A stretch of DNA of 34,885 nucleotides from Bacteroidales bacterium (lineage in GTDB: Bacteria > Bacteroidota > Bacteroidia > Bacteroidales > JAAUTT01): the NCBI GenBank assembly GCA_025361285.1, contig JANYAP010000167.1, positions 1 to 34,885 of the forward strand, read 5' to 3'. The position numbers were made by a program, and so were the translations under genes. Shown here piece after piece: positions 8,900-18,743 of this stretch. Positions within the stretch are counted from its first letter, which is position 1. Each line of letters begins with the position of its first letter. Under the pieces are notes generated by a model that was given only the letters and a program-made list of their open reading frames with translations, was not told the DNA's origin and did no database searches.

Positions 8900-10555
8900 T
8901 TAATGCGCAACGCCGTGTACTTTTAACTTATCGCCAGTTTGCTCTACAATTTTTTTCGACCACCATTCGGGATATCCAGGTTGCGAAGGGGCTGCCGATT
9001 GTGTATATCCATTTTTGAGAAACTTACCATCCTTTTCTTTTTTAATATTGCCGTCGATGTATTTAACTAATAAATAGTTACCTAATTCTTTCCACTTGTA
9101 AAAAGTGTTGTCTCCCATTTTTACTGAATAATCGGTTAAAAACGCAATCGCTTTCTTGGGTTTTATTTTAAAAAGAGCAAGAGCCTTTTCGTCGGTTATT
9201 GAAGTGTTTTCAATATATTGGTTTTCAAGCGATAACTGTGTTTTTTTAACGTCCTCAATCATTATATTGTATCGCAAATAGCAAAAGTTAGCTACAAAAT
9301 TAAATGTCCAGAAAGCCGATTTGTCGGAATATGTTAGTATGTCGCCATTGCCAACACCAAACGATTCGGGCACTTTGGTAATGCTTGCGTACATTGGCGT
9401 ATAAACTGTACTAGCGGCATCATCAACCCCAAACCACAGAATACCACCTATTTGGTTTGGCAGCCAGCCACGCGATTGCGCCACAAACGAAAACCCAGTT
9501 TGTTGTGTGGCTGTGGCACGTTCGTTGAGGTAAGCAACGCCATCGGCTTTCCATGTTAAAGGACGCCAACGGTAAGGTAGACCGAATGGCCCAGCACCCA
9601 TATCTTTACTCATATCGAGTTCGGTGTCTTCCAAATGGTCGCGCATAAAGCCCATCATATCTTTTAGCGATATTTTGTGTTCGGGCTTAATATACAATGG
9701 CATACGATTAGTGAGATTTTGGCCAGTAACATAATCCCAATACTGTGTCATATTGCTATTTACTTTGTTAAACATAGACCATACGCGTATTTCGGAGAAG
9801 CGAGCAGCGCTAAAATCGACTGGAGCATAGGTGTCGGAAAAGCTAAAATCCTTATCCTCGCCAGAGTAGAGTCCTTTTGATTTTGCAAAGCTAATTACAT
9901 CGGGGTCGTACAAGCAATTATCGGGGTCGTTAAGCGGAAAAGTTCTTATGCGAGCTTGATTGGCATGGCCTGAAATATAACCATCGGGTATTCGCATTGC
10001 AACCCATAAGGCTCCTTTATTGGCTGACCCTTTACCGATAATTTCGAGTATCCAGGCTTCGTTTTTATCGGCTATGGAAAATGATTCGCCAGTGCTATAA
10101 TACCCGTATTCGTTTACTAACGAAGCCATTGTGCTAATGGCTTCGCGAGCAGTTTTGGCGCGTTGAAGGGTAAGGTACATAAGACTTCCGTAATCGATTA
10201 TTGCCGTAGTGTCTTGTAATTCGGTGCGTCCGGTAAATGTGGTTTCGCCAATCGATAATTGGTATTCGTTCATGTTTCCTACAACGTTGTAGGTGTGAGC
10301 TACTTGTTTAATTTTACCTAGTGGTTTGCCAGTATCCCACTCAACTACATCAACCATAGCATCTTTTGGGTGATTTGCTGCTGGTTGGTAATAAAGCTCA
10401 CCAAATAGCGTGTGAGAATCGGCGGCGTAGGTTATCATAACCGACCCATCGGTTGAGGCTCCTTTGGTAACTATGTAGTTTGTGCAAGCCTGCAAAGGCG
10501 ATGGTACGATGTTGAATAGTAGAAATAATAGTGCTACCAGTGTTAGTTTTTTCAT
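8900..10555 (-). CDS. C69 family dipeptidase
   Basis: Signal peptide then ACTNYIVTKGASTDGSVMITYAADSH (N-terminal nucleophile Cys), GESFSIADKNEAWILEIIGKG. Confidence 0.94.
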   Translation of the reverse strand: MKKLTLVALLFLLFNIVPSPLQACTNYIVTKGASTDGSVMITYAADSHTLFGELYYQPAANHPKDAMVDVVEWDTGKPLGKIKQVAHTYNVVGNMNEYQLSIGETTFTGRTELQDTTAIIDYGSLMYLTLQRAKTAREAISTMASLVNEYGYYSTGESFSIADKNEAWILEIIGKGSANKGALWVAMRIPDGYISGHANQARIRTFPLNDPDNCLYDPDVISFAKSKGLYSGEDKDFSFSDTYAPVDFSAARFSEIRVWSMFNKVNSNMTQYWDYVTGQNLTNRMPLYIKPEHKISLKDMMGFMRDHLEDTELDMSKDMGAGPFGLPYRWRPLTWKADGVAYLNERATATQQTGFSFVAQSRGWLPNQIGGILWFGVDDAASTVYTPMYASITKVPESFGVGNGDILTYSDKSAFWTFNFVANFCYLRYNIMIEDVKKTQLSLENQYIENTSITDEKALALFKIKPKKAIAFLTDYSVKMGDNTFYKWKELGNYLLVKYIDGNIKKEKDGKFLKNGYTQSAAPSQPGYPEWWSKKIVEQTGDKLKVHGVAH

Positions 10556-10726
10556 GATTTTCGATTTAGTTTGTACTTTTTACTACAATAGTTCGGTAAA
10601 CATTTAATCTAAGTTATTTAACACTTTTATTTAGTGTAATTTGTCGCTTTCGTATTTTGGTGACAATAAATTATATAATAGCCATCAAATAACTATGTTA
10701 TTAACAATACTGTAATTACTTTGTAA

Positions 10727-13186
10727 TTAAAACTTAACCGCTACCTTCAAATTTATTCTTCGCGAAGTAAGATAATTGGGAACGGAAAATTCGTTAGGGT
10801 CGCCAGCCTGATTAGGAACGGTGCGCACCCAAGTATATGACGATTTGTTGTTTATATCTAAAAGATTGAAGAATTCGATGCTAACAACGAAATCTTTAAA
10901 CTTGTTAATCCACTGCACGTTGCTATTATGTTCGTCGCTTTTAAAGGTTTTCGAAAAACCCATATCAACACGGCGATAAGGACCTATGGCAAATGTTTGG
11001 TCGAAGCGTGCCGACCCTGGAGGGCTAACTTGCAAGCTACTTCCATAAACTAAATTTAAATGCAATTGCAGTGTTGGGTTGTTGGGCAGATAATCTTGGA
11101 AATACAGGTTGAAATTTACTCGTTGATCGGTTGGTCGGGGGTAATAGCCTGGCTCTATTCTGGTGCCACTTCGGTTGATATAAAAATCGTTTATAATGTT
11201 TTCTTCCGATTTAAGGAACGATAAGCTTGCCCACGATTCCACGCCAGGAACAAATTCGCCATTCAATTTAAAATCCATCCCAGCGGCATATCCATTGGCA
11301 TTGTTCTGGGCTATATAGCGAATACGCACATTGTCAACTTTATACGGTATTAGGTTGCTAAGCTGCTTGTAATATAATTCGGAAGTAAAAATAAACGGTC
11401 GGTTCCATAGTTTTAGGTGATAATCGCCACCAATTAAATAATGAATACTCTTTTGAGCAACAATGTGTTGGTTAATATTTCCGTGAAAATCGCGCATCTC
11501 CTTATAAAATACTGGTTGATAATATAATCCGGTGGCAATGTGCAACATTATATCGCGAGTCCATTGTGGCTTAAGCGATAATCTAACTCGCGGACTTACA
11601 ACCAATTGTTGATTAAAACTCCAATAATTAAATCTAACTCCTCCATTAAGAAATAATTTATGTTTGGAGGTGCTAAACTGATACAAATCCTGAATATAGC
11701 CTGAATAGCGGCTCGAAGCAACATTATTCTTGGCATTTACAACATCGTATAATTGAATAGACGATGGCGAATACGGTGACGAAAAGCCTGCGGAATCAAT
11801 TAATGTCCATTCGTTTAAACGATCGATTATTATTTCGCGCTTATAATCTAACGCCCACCTAAGCTGATGGTTTCCAGCCGAAAATGTACCTATATGCGAG
11901 GCTGTGTATGAGTTAGTCCACATAAAATTGCGTGCATGGTTAAGCATTCCGCCAACGCCTATGTTCAGCATGCTATCCTTGTAGTTTGTTCCATCGGGCG
12001 TATTGTCTAATTCGTTTATAAGGTACTGGCCTTCAATGTCGAATGTTTCTTGTTCGTAGGTTGAATATGCCGACCCCAAAAGCTTTAACGATAATTGACT
12101 GGTTGGTTTGTAATTAAGTGTTAAAGCGCCAAGCATGGAGCGGTATTTATCCATTTCCTGACCGCCGTAATACACTGTAAGGTTATATATCTGTGCAATT
12201 GATCCAAAATTTGTTGACCGCGTTTGAGGTACAAACTGAAATTTGTTTTGTGCAAAATTTCCAAGAACGCTAGCTTCGAATTTTTTTGTAAACTGATATG
12301 TTATAAGCGATTGTACATCGGTAAATGCAGGTTTGTAATCGCCTTTCGTGTCGAGGGTGCTTAACAGATATTGCGATGTTTTGTACCTAAAGCCAGTAAT
12401 ATGGGTTAATTTGCCATTTTTCGAGACTCCTTCGGCAGTAACTGATGCGCCCTGAAAACTAGCGCTAACCGATGCTTGATATGTTGTTGGGCGACGATAA
12501 ACAACATCGAGTACCGACGACATTTTATCGCCATAGCGAGCTTCGAAACCGCCAGCCGAGAATTTTACCGACGAAACCATGTCGGCATTTATAAAGCTTA
12601 ATCCTTCCTGTTGTCCCGATCGTATTAATTGCGGACGAACTATTTCAATGTCATTAACATATACAATGTTTTCATCGAAATTACCGCCCCGTACCGAGTA
12701 TTGCGAGCTTAACTCGTTCGACGAAGAAACGCCAGGAAGCGTTTTAATCATAGCCTCGATATTGCCGCTGGGGTTTGGTATCTGTTTATAATCCTTCATG
12801 CTAATGCGGCTAATATTGCTGGCTCTGTCGGATTCACTAACCACCGAAACTTCGTCTATTGCTTTAACGTTCTGATAAAGAACTATATCTAATTTAAGTT
12901 TTTCGCCGTTTTTAAGGTGAATTACTTGCCTTTGGCTATTGTATCCAATCATCGAAAAAACTACAACGAAATCCTTGCCCGAAGGAACAATTAAGCGATA
13001 GTAGCCACTGTCGTTGCTCGATATTCCATACGAAGTGCGATCGGCATAAACGTTTACGCCATTTAAAAAATTTCCGTGTTCGTCCTTAATTCTGCCATCG
13101 ATAGAGGCAATATTTTGGGCATATCCCGATAACGAAATATACAATAACAACGTGTACAATAAACAATTCCGAGCTGTGTTTCTCAT
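10727..13186 (-). CDS. TonB-dependent receptor with carboxypeptidase-regulatory-like N-terminal domain
   Basis: IDGRIKDEHGNFLNGVNVYADRTSYGISSNDSGYYRLIVPSG; plug YSVRGGNFDENIVYVNDIEIVRP; SSVKFSAGGFEARYGDKMSSVLDV. Track ORF begins at 13249; a start at 13186 (MRNTARNC) gives a proper signal peptide. Confidence 0.94.
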   Translation of the reverse strand: MRNTARNCLLYTLLLYISLSGYAQNIASIDGRIKDEHGNFLNGVNVYADRTSYGISSNDSGYYRLIVPSGKDFVVVFSMIGYNSQRQVIHLKNGEKLKLDIVLYQNVKAIDEVSVVSESDRASNISRISMKDYKQIPNPSGNIEAMIKTLPGVSSSNELSSQYSVRGGNFDENIVYVNDIEIVRPQLIRSGQQEGLSFINADMVSSVKFSAGGFEARYGDKMSSVLDVVYRRPTTYQASVSASFQGASVTAEGVSKNGKLTHITGFRYKTSQYLLSTLDTKGDYKPAFTDVQSLITYQFTKKFEASVLGNFAQNKFQFVPQTRSTNFGSIAQIYNLTVYYGGQEMDKYRSMLGALTLNYKPTSQLSLKLLGSAYSTYEQETFDIEGQYLINELDNTPDGTNYKDSMLNIGVGGMLNHARNFMWTNSYTASHIGTFSAGNHQLRWALDYKREIIIDRLNEWTLIDSAGFSSPYSPSSIQLYDVVNAKNNVASSRYSGYIQDLYQFSTSKHKLFLNGGVRFNYWSFNQQLVVSPRVRLSLKPQWTRDIMLHIATGLYYQPVFYKEMRDFHGNINQHIVAQKSIHYLIGGDYHLKLWNRPFIFTSELYYKQLSNLIPYKVDNVRIRYIAQNNANGYAAGMDFKLNGEFVPGVESWASLSFLKSEENIINDFYINRSGTRIEPGYYPRPTDQRVNFNLYFQDYLPNNPTLQLHLNLVYGSSLQVSPPGSARFDQTFAIGPYRRVDMGFSKTFKSDEHNSNVQWINKFKDFVVSIEFFNLLDINNKSSYTWVRTVPNQAGDPNEFSVPNYLTSRRINLKVAVKF

Positions 13187-13317
13187 TTCTAACAAAAGTG
13201 TCGAATATAGGATATTTTCCGTTACCAATGCTAACGAATTATTGAACAATTTATTTTAGATGAAATTGCCTTGCCTTTAGATTTCTCTACTTTCCGCAAT
13301 AAACCTAAAAAATTGTG

Positions 13318-13325
13318 TAATTTTG
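13318..13325 (+). promoter_or_regulatory. Putative -7 box (TAATTTTG)
   Basis: taattttgc, 21 bp upstream of the ATG at 13347. Confidence 0.45.
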
Positions 13326-13346
13326 CTTACCTCATAAATCTTATAA

Positions 13347-13847
13347 ATGCTTGGTTTTAAAATATATATCTTATCGGCTATACTATCGCTTTTTAGCGCT
13401 AGCTACCACCATGTGCATGTTTCGGTGCTAAATATGGAATATTCGAGTGGTAAGCCCACCATAGAGTTGTCGTTTAAAACAACCACTGCCGATTTCGAAT
13501 TAGCCATTGGGCATAATTATAATGTAGCCTTAAATTTAGGGCAAGCCAATGAATGTGCCGATGCTGACAAGCTAATTAACAAATACATAGCCACAACTTT
13601 TAAAGTACTAATTAACAATAAATATCGACCCGAAATTGTTTCTATTAGAAAAGAAACTGTTGACGATGTTACTTGGATTTACACGTCGATATTGGTCTCG
13701 GAGCCAATAAAAAATATTACCATTCATAATGCTTTACTTATGGATATTTTTATGGATCAAACTAATTTGCTTATTTTTTCAATTAACAAAAAGGAGACTG
13801 GTTACCGCCTCGATTTTTATAACCGAGAGGTTGAAATAGTCTATTAA
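13347..13847 (+). CDS. DUF6702-like exported protein
   Basis: YHHVHVSVLNMEYSSGKPTIELSFKTTTADFELAI resembles the DUF6702 N-terminal pattern; signal peptide. Confidence 0.65.
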   Translation: MLGFKIYILSAILSLFSASYHHVHVSVLNMEYSSGKPTIELSFKTTTADFELAIGHNYNVALNLGQANECADADKLINKYIATTFKVLINNKYRPEIVSIRKETVDDVTWIYTSILVSEPIKNITIHNALLMDIFMDQTNLLIFSINKKETGYRLDFYNREVEIVY

Positions 13848-13869
13848 TACCAAACCAGAAATTTGTACA

Positions 13870-16473
13870 ATGATAAAAAAGATACTTGTTCCCATATTTT
13901 TTGCGTTTATTCTATTATCTGTTAAAGCCACGCATAACAGAGGAGGAGAGATTACCTATCGCCAGCTTTCGGCATATACTTACGAATTTACAATTACCAC
14001 GCTTACCTACACCCTTAGTAATCAGGAGCGACCCGAATTGGAAATAATGTGGGGCGACAATACATCATCGGCAGCTCCGAGGACGAGCATTGTTAAGCTT
14101 CCCGATTATTACCAGAAAAATATATATAGGCAAACTCACACATTCCCTGGGCCAGGCATATACGAAATTGTAATGCAGGATCCCAACCGAAATTTAGGCG
14201 TTCAAAATATTCCCAATTCGGTAAATGTTCTCTTTGCCATAAAAACCACTATGATTGTCAGTCCACAGTTAGGCACCAACAATACGCCCGTTTTACTTAA
14301 CGATCCGCGCGATAAAGCTTCGCTAGGTCAGACTTTTATTCATAACCCGTCGGCGTTTGATATAGATGGCGATAGTATTTCGTATAAACTGGCTACCTGC
14401 CTAAGCGATGGGGGTAAACCAATTGATAATTATACCTTTCCTCGCAGTAGCGATACACTTTATGTTAACCCTGTTACTGGCGATTTAGTATGGAAAAACC
14501 CTATGGATACTGGCATTTTTAACATTGCCATGAACATAGAAGAATGGCGTAAAGGTGTAAAAATATGCAACATAGTTCGCGATATGCAAGTTGAAGTAAA
14601 AAACTCGTTAAACAAACCTCCTGTAAATGAGCCATTACGAAATTGGTGTATTGAGGCTGGAACAATTTTGCAGTTTTCGGTAAAAAGTACCGATACTATT
14701 TTCGACCGAATAAGTCAATACGCTTCCGGAGGACCTTTGTCGTCGTTACTCGATGGAATTGCAACCTTCGTGCCCGATCCTTTAAATACCGGAATGGGCT
14801 ACAGTGCTTCTATTTTTCGTTGGCAAACTAACTGCTCTCACGTTCGTAAACAGCCTTATTATGTTGTTATTAAGTCCGAAGATAATGCATCACTTCGATT
14901 GACCGATTTAGATAATTTTTCGATAAATGTACTCGCTCCAGCCCCTAAAAATTTAAGGACCTTGGCTAAAGATAATTCAATAATTGTAAATTGGTCGAAA
15001 GCCGTATGCGTAAATGCCACAGGTTACGATATTTACCAAGCTTCGGGAGCAACTAACTTTGTTATCGACAGTTGCCTTGGGGGAATTCCAGCGAGTTCGG
15101 GTTTCGTAAAAGTAGGGTGGGTTAAAGCAGGCGATAACGATACCACATTTATCGATACAGGTTTAAGCAAAGGCGTAAATTACTGTTACCGTGTTGTTGC
15201 AACTTTTGCCGATGGTGCAGTGGGTTATCCATCGGAGCAATCGTGTACTACTCTTTCTCCTGGAAATCCAGCACTTACTGCTACCAGTGTAACAGTAATT
15301 GACGCTACTAATGGCGAAATTTTTGTGTCGTGGATTAAACCGCAAGGCTTGGACACTATTCTTGGGCCTTTCGAGTATAAAATTTATCGTGCCGATAGCT
15401 ATTTAAGCTCAAATTTTAAGTTGATCTCTACCAAACAAACTCCCGACGGTTTGGATACAACCTATACCGATAAAGGCTTGAACACCGAATCGTTTCCATA
15501 TACATACAAGGTTGAACTATACAAGGATTCGTTAGGTAGGAAAGTTTTGGCAGGAGCGCCTGAAACAGCTTCGAGCATGTACCCGCGTTTGTCGGCTGCC
15601 GATAATCAGGTAACTGTTAAATTAGTAAAAGCGGCACCGTGGGTAAATTACCGATATATTATTTATCGTAAATCATTACAAACTAATGCTTTCGATTCGA
15701 TAGGTTATACCGATACTGGCGAATTTATCGATAATGGGCTCGCTAATGGGCATATATACTGGTATTTAGCCAAAGCCTATGGGTCGCGAACTATCGATGC
15801 TAAAAAGTACTTCACCTTAAATTGGTCGCATAGCGATAGCATAAGTCCACTCGATACGCTAAAACCTTGTCAGCCAACCTTAAATGCTGTTACCAATTGC
15901 GATAGTAGCTTAAATATAATAAGCTGGCTAAATCCTAATACGTACTGCGCCAACGATATAATAAAATATAATATTTTTTTTAAACGCGGTTTATCGTACC
16001 CCTTTTCACTTATTGCAACAATTACCAACCCCGATATTACGGTATTTCGGCATCATCCCGACGAAACCCTTGCCGGATGTTATGCCGTTACTGCAATTGA
16101 TAGTTTTAATAACGAAAGCACCATCCTACAAGAACAATGTACCGAAATTTGCACAGGATATTCGTTGCCGAATGTTTTTACACCTAATAACGACGAGTTT
16201 AACGACATATATAAAGCATACAACCCCGATGGATACGTAAAAAAGGTTGAAATGAAAATTTTTAACCGCTGGGGAAAATTGGTTTTCGAAACTTCCGACC
16301 CCAATATAAACTGGGATGGAAGAGATAAAAACTCAAAGCATTACGTTACCACTGGTGTATATTATTATCTGTGCGATGTTTACGAGCCTCGCCTTGCTGG
16401 TATTGAGGTGCGAAACATGAACGGATTTATACATGTATATACCGAAACAAGCAATAACAACTTAGATAGATGA
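13870..16473 (+). CDS. Large secreted protein with fibronectin-III-like repeats and T9SS type B (gliding motility-associated) C-terminal domain
   Basis: C-terminus LPNVFTPNNDEFNDIYK...VEMKIFNRWGKLVFET...NWDGRDKNSKHYVTTGVYYYLCDV is a typical type B sorting domain; internal repeated 'YRYIIYRKS... GYTDTG.. FIDNGL..G..YWY' units. Confidence 0.93.
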   Translation: MIKKILVPIFFAFILLSVKATHNRGGEITYRQLSAYTYEFTITTLTYTLSNQERPELEIMWGDNTSSAAPRTSIVKLPDYYQKNIYRQTHTFPGPGIYEIVMQDPNRNLGVQNIPNSVNVLFAIKTTMIVSPQLGTNNTPVLLNDPRDKASLGQTFIHNPSAFDIDGDSISYKLATCLSDGGKPIDNYTFPRSSDTLYVNPVTGDLVWKNPMDTGIFNIAMNIEEWRKGVKICNIVRDMQVEVKNSLNKPPVNEPLRNWCIEAGTILQFSVKSTDTIFDRISQYASGGPLSSLLDGIATFVPDPLNTGMGYSASIFRWQTNCSHVRKQPYYVVIKSEDNASLRLTDLDNFSINVLAPAPKNLRTLAKDNSIIVNWSKAVCVNATGYDIYQASGATNFVIDSCLGGIPASSGFVKVGWVKAGDNDTTFIDTGLSKGVNYCYRVVATFADGAVGYPSEQSCTTLSPGNPALTATSVTVIDATNGEIFVSWIKPQGLDTILGPFEYKIYRADSYLSSNFKLISTKQTPDGLDTTYTDKGLNTESFPYTYKVELYKDSLGRKVLAGAPETASSMYPRLSAADNQVTVKLVKAAPWVNYRYIIYRKSLQTNAFDSIGYTDTGEFIDNGLANGHIYWYLAKAYGSRTIDAKKYFTLNWSHSDSISPLDTLKPCQPTLNAVTNCDSSLNIISWLNPNTYCANDIIKYNIFFKRGLSYPFSLIATITNPDITVFRHHPDETLAGCYAVTAIDSFNNESTILQEQCTEICTGYSLPNVFTPNNDEFNDIYKAYNPDGYVKKVEMKIFNRWGKLVFETSDPNINWDGRDKNSKHYVTTGVYYYLCDVYEPRLAGIEVRNMNGFIHVYTETSNNNLDR

Positions 16474-17681
16474 AAATGAATAGATTACTTTTATTCGGAT
16501 TGTTTTTAACGTTACTTTATAATGCAAGCGCCCAGCAATATGTTATAAACAGATTAAAATCAAAGGTTTATATCGAACAAAATCAATTCGATTTGGCGTT
16601 AGAACTTCTTCAAAATACTACTGCATTTCCTAAAGCCGATAACACAATTTATTGCTATATAGGCTATTGCTATTTTCAGAAACAGAATTACACGAGTGCC
16701 ATTTACAGTTACCTGAAAGCCGATAGTGTTTCGAAAAACATTGCCAGCATTGAGCTGGCGCGATGTTATGCTTATAATGGCGACAATAAAACCGCACTAA
16801 TTTGGCTCGAAAAACACTTAGCTGGAAACCCTAAGAAACCCGAACTCGAAATTATAACCGATAATGCTTTCGAATCTGTTTCTAAAACAAGCCAATGGGA
16901 CGAATTATGGAAGAAACAATGGTACTCCGAAGCCGAAACTGAAATAAATGCAGTTAACGCATTGTTGGCTAAAGGCATGCCCGATGAAGCTCAAATTGAA
17001 CTCGAAACCTATCAAGCTAAAATTTCGCCAAAGCATATTTTCTTTGCACTTCAGGCTAAAGCATACTTAATGCAAAAAATGCCTAAGCAATCGTTATTAT
17101 CAATAAATGAGGCTATTGAAAAGCACAGTATGTCGGCCGAATACTACTTTTTTAGAAGCCAGCTGTTGCTTAAATCGCAAAAATACGCCGATGCATTAAA
17201 CGACATATCGAAAGCCATAAAGCTAAACAACATATTACCAAAATACTATATAAAGCGTGCCGAAATATCTCGCTTAGCTGGGAACAAAAAAATTGCCGAA
17301 CTCGACTTAAAGATTTACGAGGAGCTATATCCCGAATCGGTTGAAACAAACTATCAGCGCGGATTACTCGAAAAAGCTAAAGGCAACCTACTTACGGCAC
17401 TCGATTATTACGATACTGTTATAGACAAAGATGCCACTAAGGCAGTTTACTTTCTCGAACGAGGCAAAATAGCCCTCGAAGTTAAGCAAGTTGAAAAGGC
17501 CGATGGCGATTTTGGTATGGTGCTCGATTTCGACCCAAACAATACCGAAGCCTATTTAATGAAAGGCAATACGCGATTTTTACTCGAGGATATTGATGGA
17601 GCTTGTTTTTGCTGGAAAAAGGCCAAACAGCATGGAAGCCGCGAAGCTGCGAGCAATATTTATAAAAATTGTAAAGAGTAA
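16470..17681 (+). CDS. TPR repeat protein, translationally coupled to the T9SS cargo
   Basis: Signal peptide and several TPRs (IYCYIGYCYFQKQNYTSAIYSYLKAD, YILKYYIKRAEIS-type units); ATGA overlap with the upstream stop. Confidence 0.88.
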   Translation: MKMNRLLLFGLFLTLLYNASAQQYVINRLKSKVYIEQNQFDLALELLQNTTAFPKADNTIYCYIGYCYFQKQNYTSAIYSYLKADSVSKNIASIELARCYAYNGDNKTALIWLEKHLAGNPKKPELEIITDNAFESVSKTSQWDELWKKQWYSEAETEINAVNALLAKGMPDEAQIELETYQAKISPKHIFFALQAKAYLMQKMPKQSLLSINEAIEKHSMSAEYYFFRSQLLLKSQKYADALNDISKAIKLNNILPKYYIKRAEISRLAGNKKIAELDLKIYEELYPESVETNYQRGLLEKAKGNLLTALDYYDTVIDKDATKAVYFLERGKIALEVKQVEKADGDFGMVLDFDPNNTEAYLMKGNTRFLLEDIDGACFCWKKAKQHGSREAASNIYKNCKE

Positions 17682-17747
17682 CTAACGATAAGCTGTATTA
17701 AACACTATATTGGCGCACCAATTATTGTACAAATTTATAATTGTATT

Positions 17748-17927
17748 ATGCTAGTAATAAGTAACAGTATTTTTAGGGGTAGTCAAAAGCAATACTACGA
17801 TTTAGCTCAGAAAGAGCGTGTATTAATTAATCGCAAGAGTAATTATTTTGAGCTTGTACCATGCGGGCATACTATTCCCGATAATCCTAGTCCATCAAAC
17901 GATAGGGTTTCCAAACCCAGAAAATGA
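17748..17927 (+). pseudogene. Phd/YefM-type antitoxin-like small ORF (59 aa), probable truncated toxin-antitoxin remnant
   Basis: Translated by hand: MLVISNSIFRGSQKQYYDLAQKERVLINRKSNYFELVPCGHTIPDNPSPSNDRVSKPRK*. The N-terminus resembles the Phd/YefM pattern 'MLVISSREFRxNQxxYLDLxxxxxxVIIxRxxxxxxELVPV'. No toxin ORF follows. Confidence 0.6.
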
Positions 17928-17999
17928 TGATAAATAGCTAATAAACTTGCTCAGCAATTTTGTTAAGATGGTTTTAGACTATCGAATCGTAATTTTTAC

Positions 18000-18007
18000 T
18001 ATTTTTG
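18000..18007 (+). promoter_or_regulatory. Putative -7 box (TATTTTTG) upstream of maoC-like gene
   Basis: tatttttgc, 20 bp upstream of the ATG at 18028. Confidence 0.4.
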
Positions 18008-18027
18008 CCGCCCTAAACCTATAAAAC

Positions 18028-18492
18028 ATGAGTAAATTAACTATTAGCAGTATTGAAGAGTTTGAAACGCACGTAGGCAAAGAGTTAGGCTTTTCGGAGT
18101 ATTTAAAAATTACGCAGGAGCAAATTAATTTGTTTGGCAACGCAACGCTCGATCATCAGTGGATACATACCGACCCAGAGCGGGCTGCTACCGAAAGTCC
18201 GTTTAAAAGCACCATTGCGCACGGGTTTTTAACACTTTCGTTGTTACCACATTTTTGGGCTCAAATATGCGAGTTTCAAAACGTAAAGCTAATGGTAAAC
18301 TATGGTATTGAGGAACTTAGGTTTAATCAACCAGTATTGGTGGGTAGCGAGTTAAGGGCACGAGTATCGTTAAAATCGCTAAAAAACTTACGTGGAGTTA
18401 TTAAGGCTCAACTACATATAATACTCGAAATAAAGGACAATCCAAAACCAGCCTTAGACACTACACTTATCTTTTTGTATCATTTTAAGTAG
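18028..18492 (+). CDS. MaoC family dehydratase (R-specific enoyl-CoA hydratase-like)
   Basis: FGNATLDHQWIHTDPERAA...FKSTIAHGFLTLSLLP, NYGIEELRFNQPVLVGSELRARV. Confidence 0.95.
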   Translation: MSKLTISSIEEFETHVGKELGFSEYLKITQEQINLFGNATLDHQWIHTDPERAATESPFKSTIAHGFLTLSLLPHFWAQICEFQNVKLMVNYGIEELRFNQPVLVGSELRARVSLKSLKNLRGVIKAQLHIILEIKDNPKPALDTTLIFLYHFK

Positions 18493-18576
18493 TGGTTTTA
18501 CAAGTTGTAAATTGGCGGAATGGTGTAATTATTAAATAGTTCTAAGGATTATAATGAAATAAGTCATTCGATTTAG

Positions 18577-18632
18577 TGTCATTCCGACGCAGGTCATAAC
18601 GTCGAAGACCTCACCGAAGGTAATCCCTAGTT
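18577..18632. repeat. REP-like fragment (GTCATTCCGACGCAGGTC...)
   Basis: gtgtcattccgacgcaggtcataacgtcgaagacctcaccgaaggtaatccc; shares GTCATTCCGACGCAGGTC with the reverse complement of 28110-28134. Confidence 0.6.
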
Positions 18633-18659
18633 TAAAACCATCCTTATTATCTTATTTAT

Positions 18660-18719
18660 TTGTTTATCAATTTCTTGCAATACTTACAGTTTCATTTTCC
18701 ACTGTTTTTATCGAATAAC
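18660..18719. repeat. Dispersed about 60-bp repeat, copy B
   Basis: TTGTTTATCAATTTCTTGCAATACTTACAGTTTCATTTTCCACTGTTTTTATCGAATAAC; homologous to 4027-4085. Confidence 0.85.
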
Positions 18720-18743
18720 CAAAACAATTAGCCTGCATATTAT

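Noticed and set aside
10727-13186. SusC/SusD polysaccharide-utilisation locus
   Set aside because: There is a TonB receptor but no SusD-like lipoprotein or glycoside hydrolase next to it.
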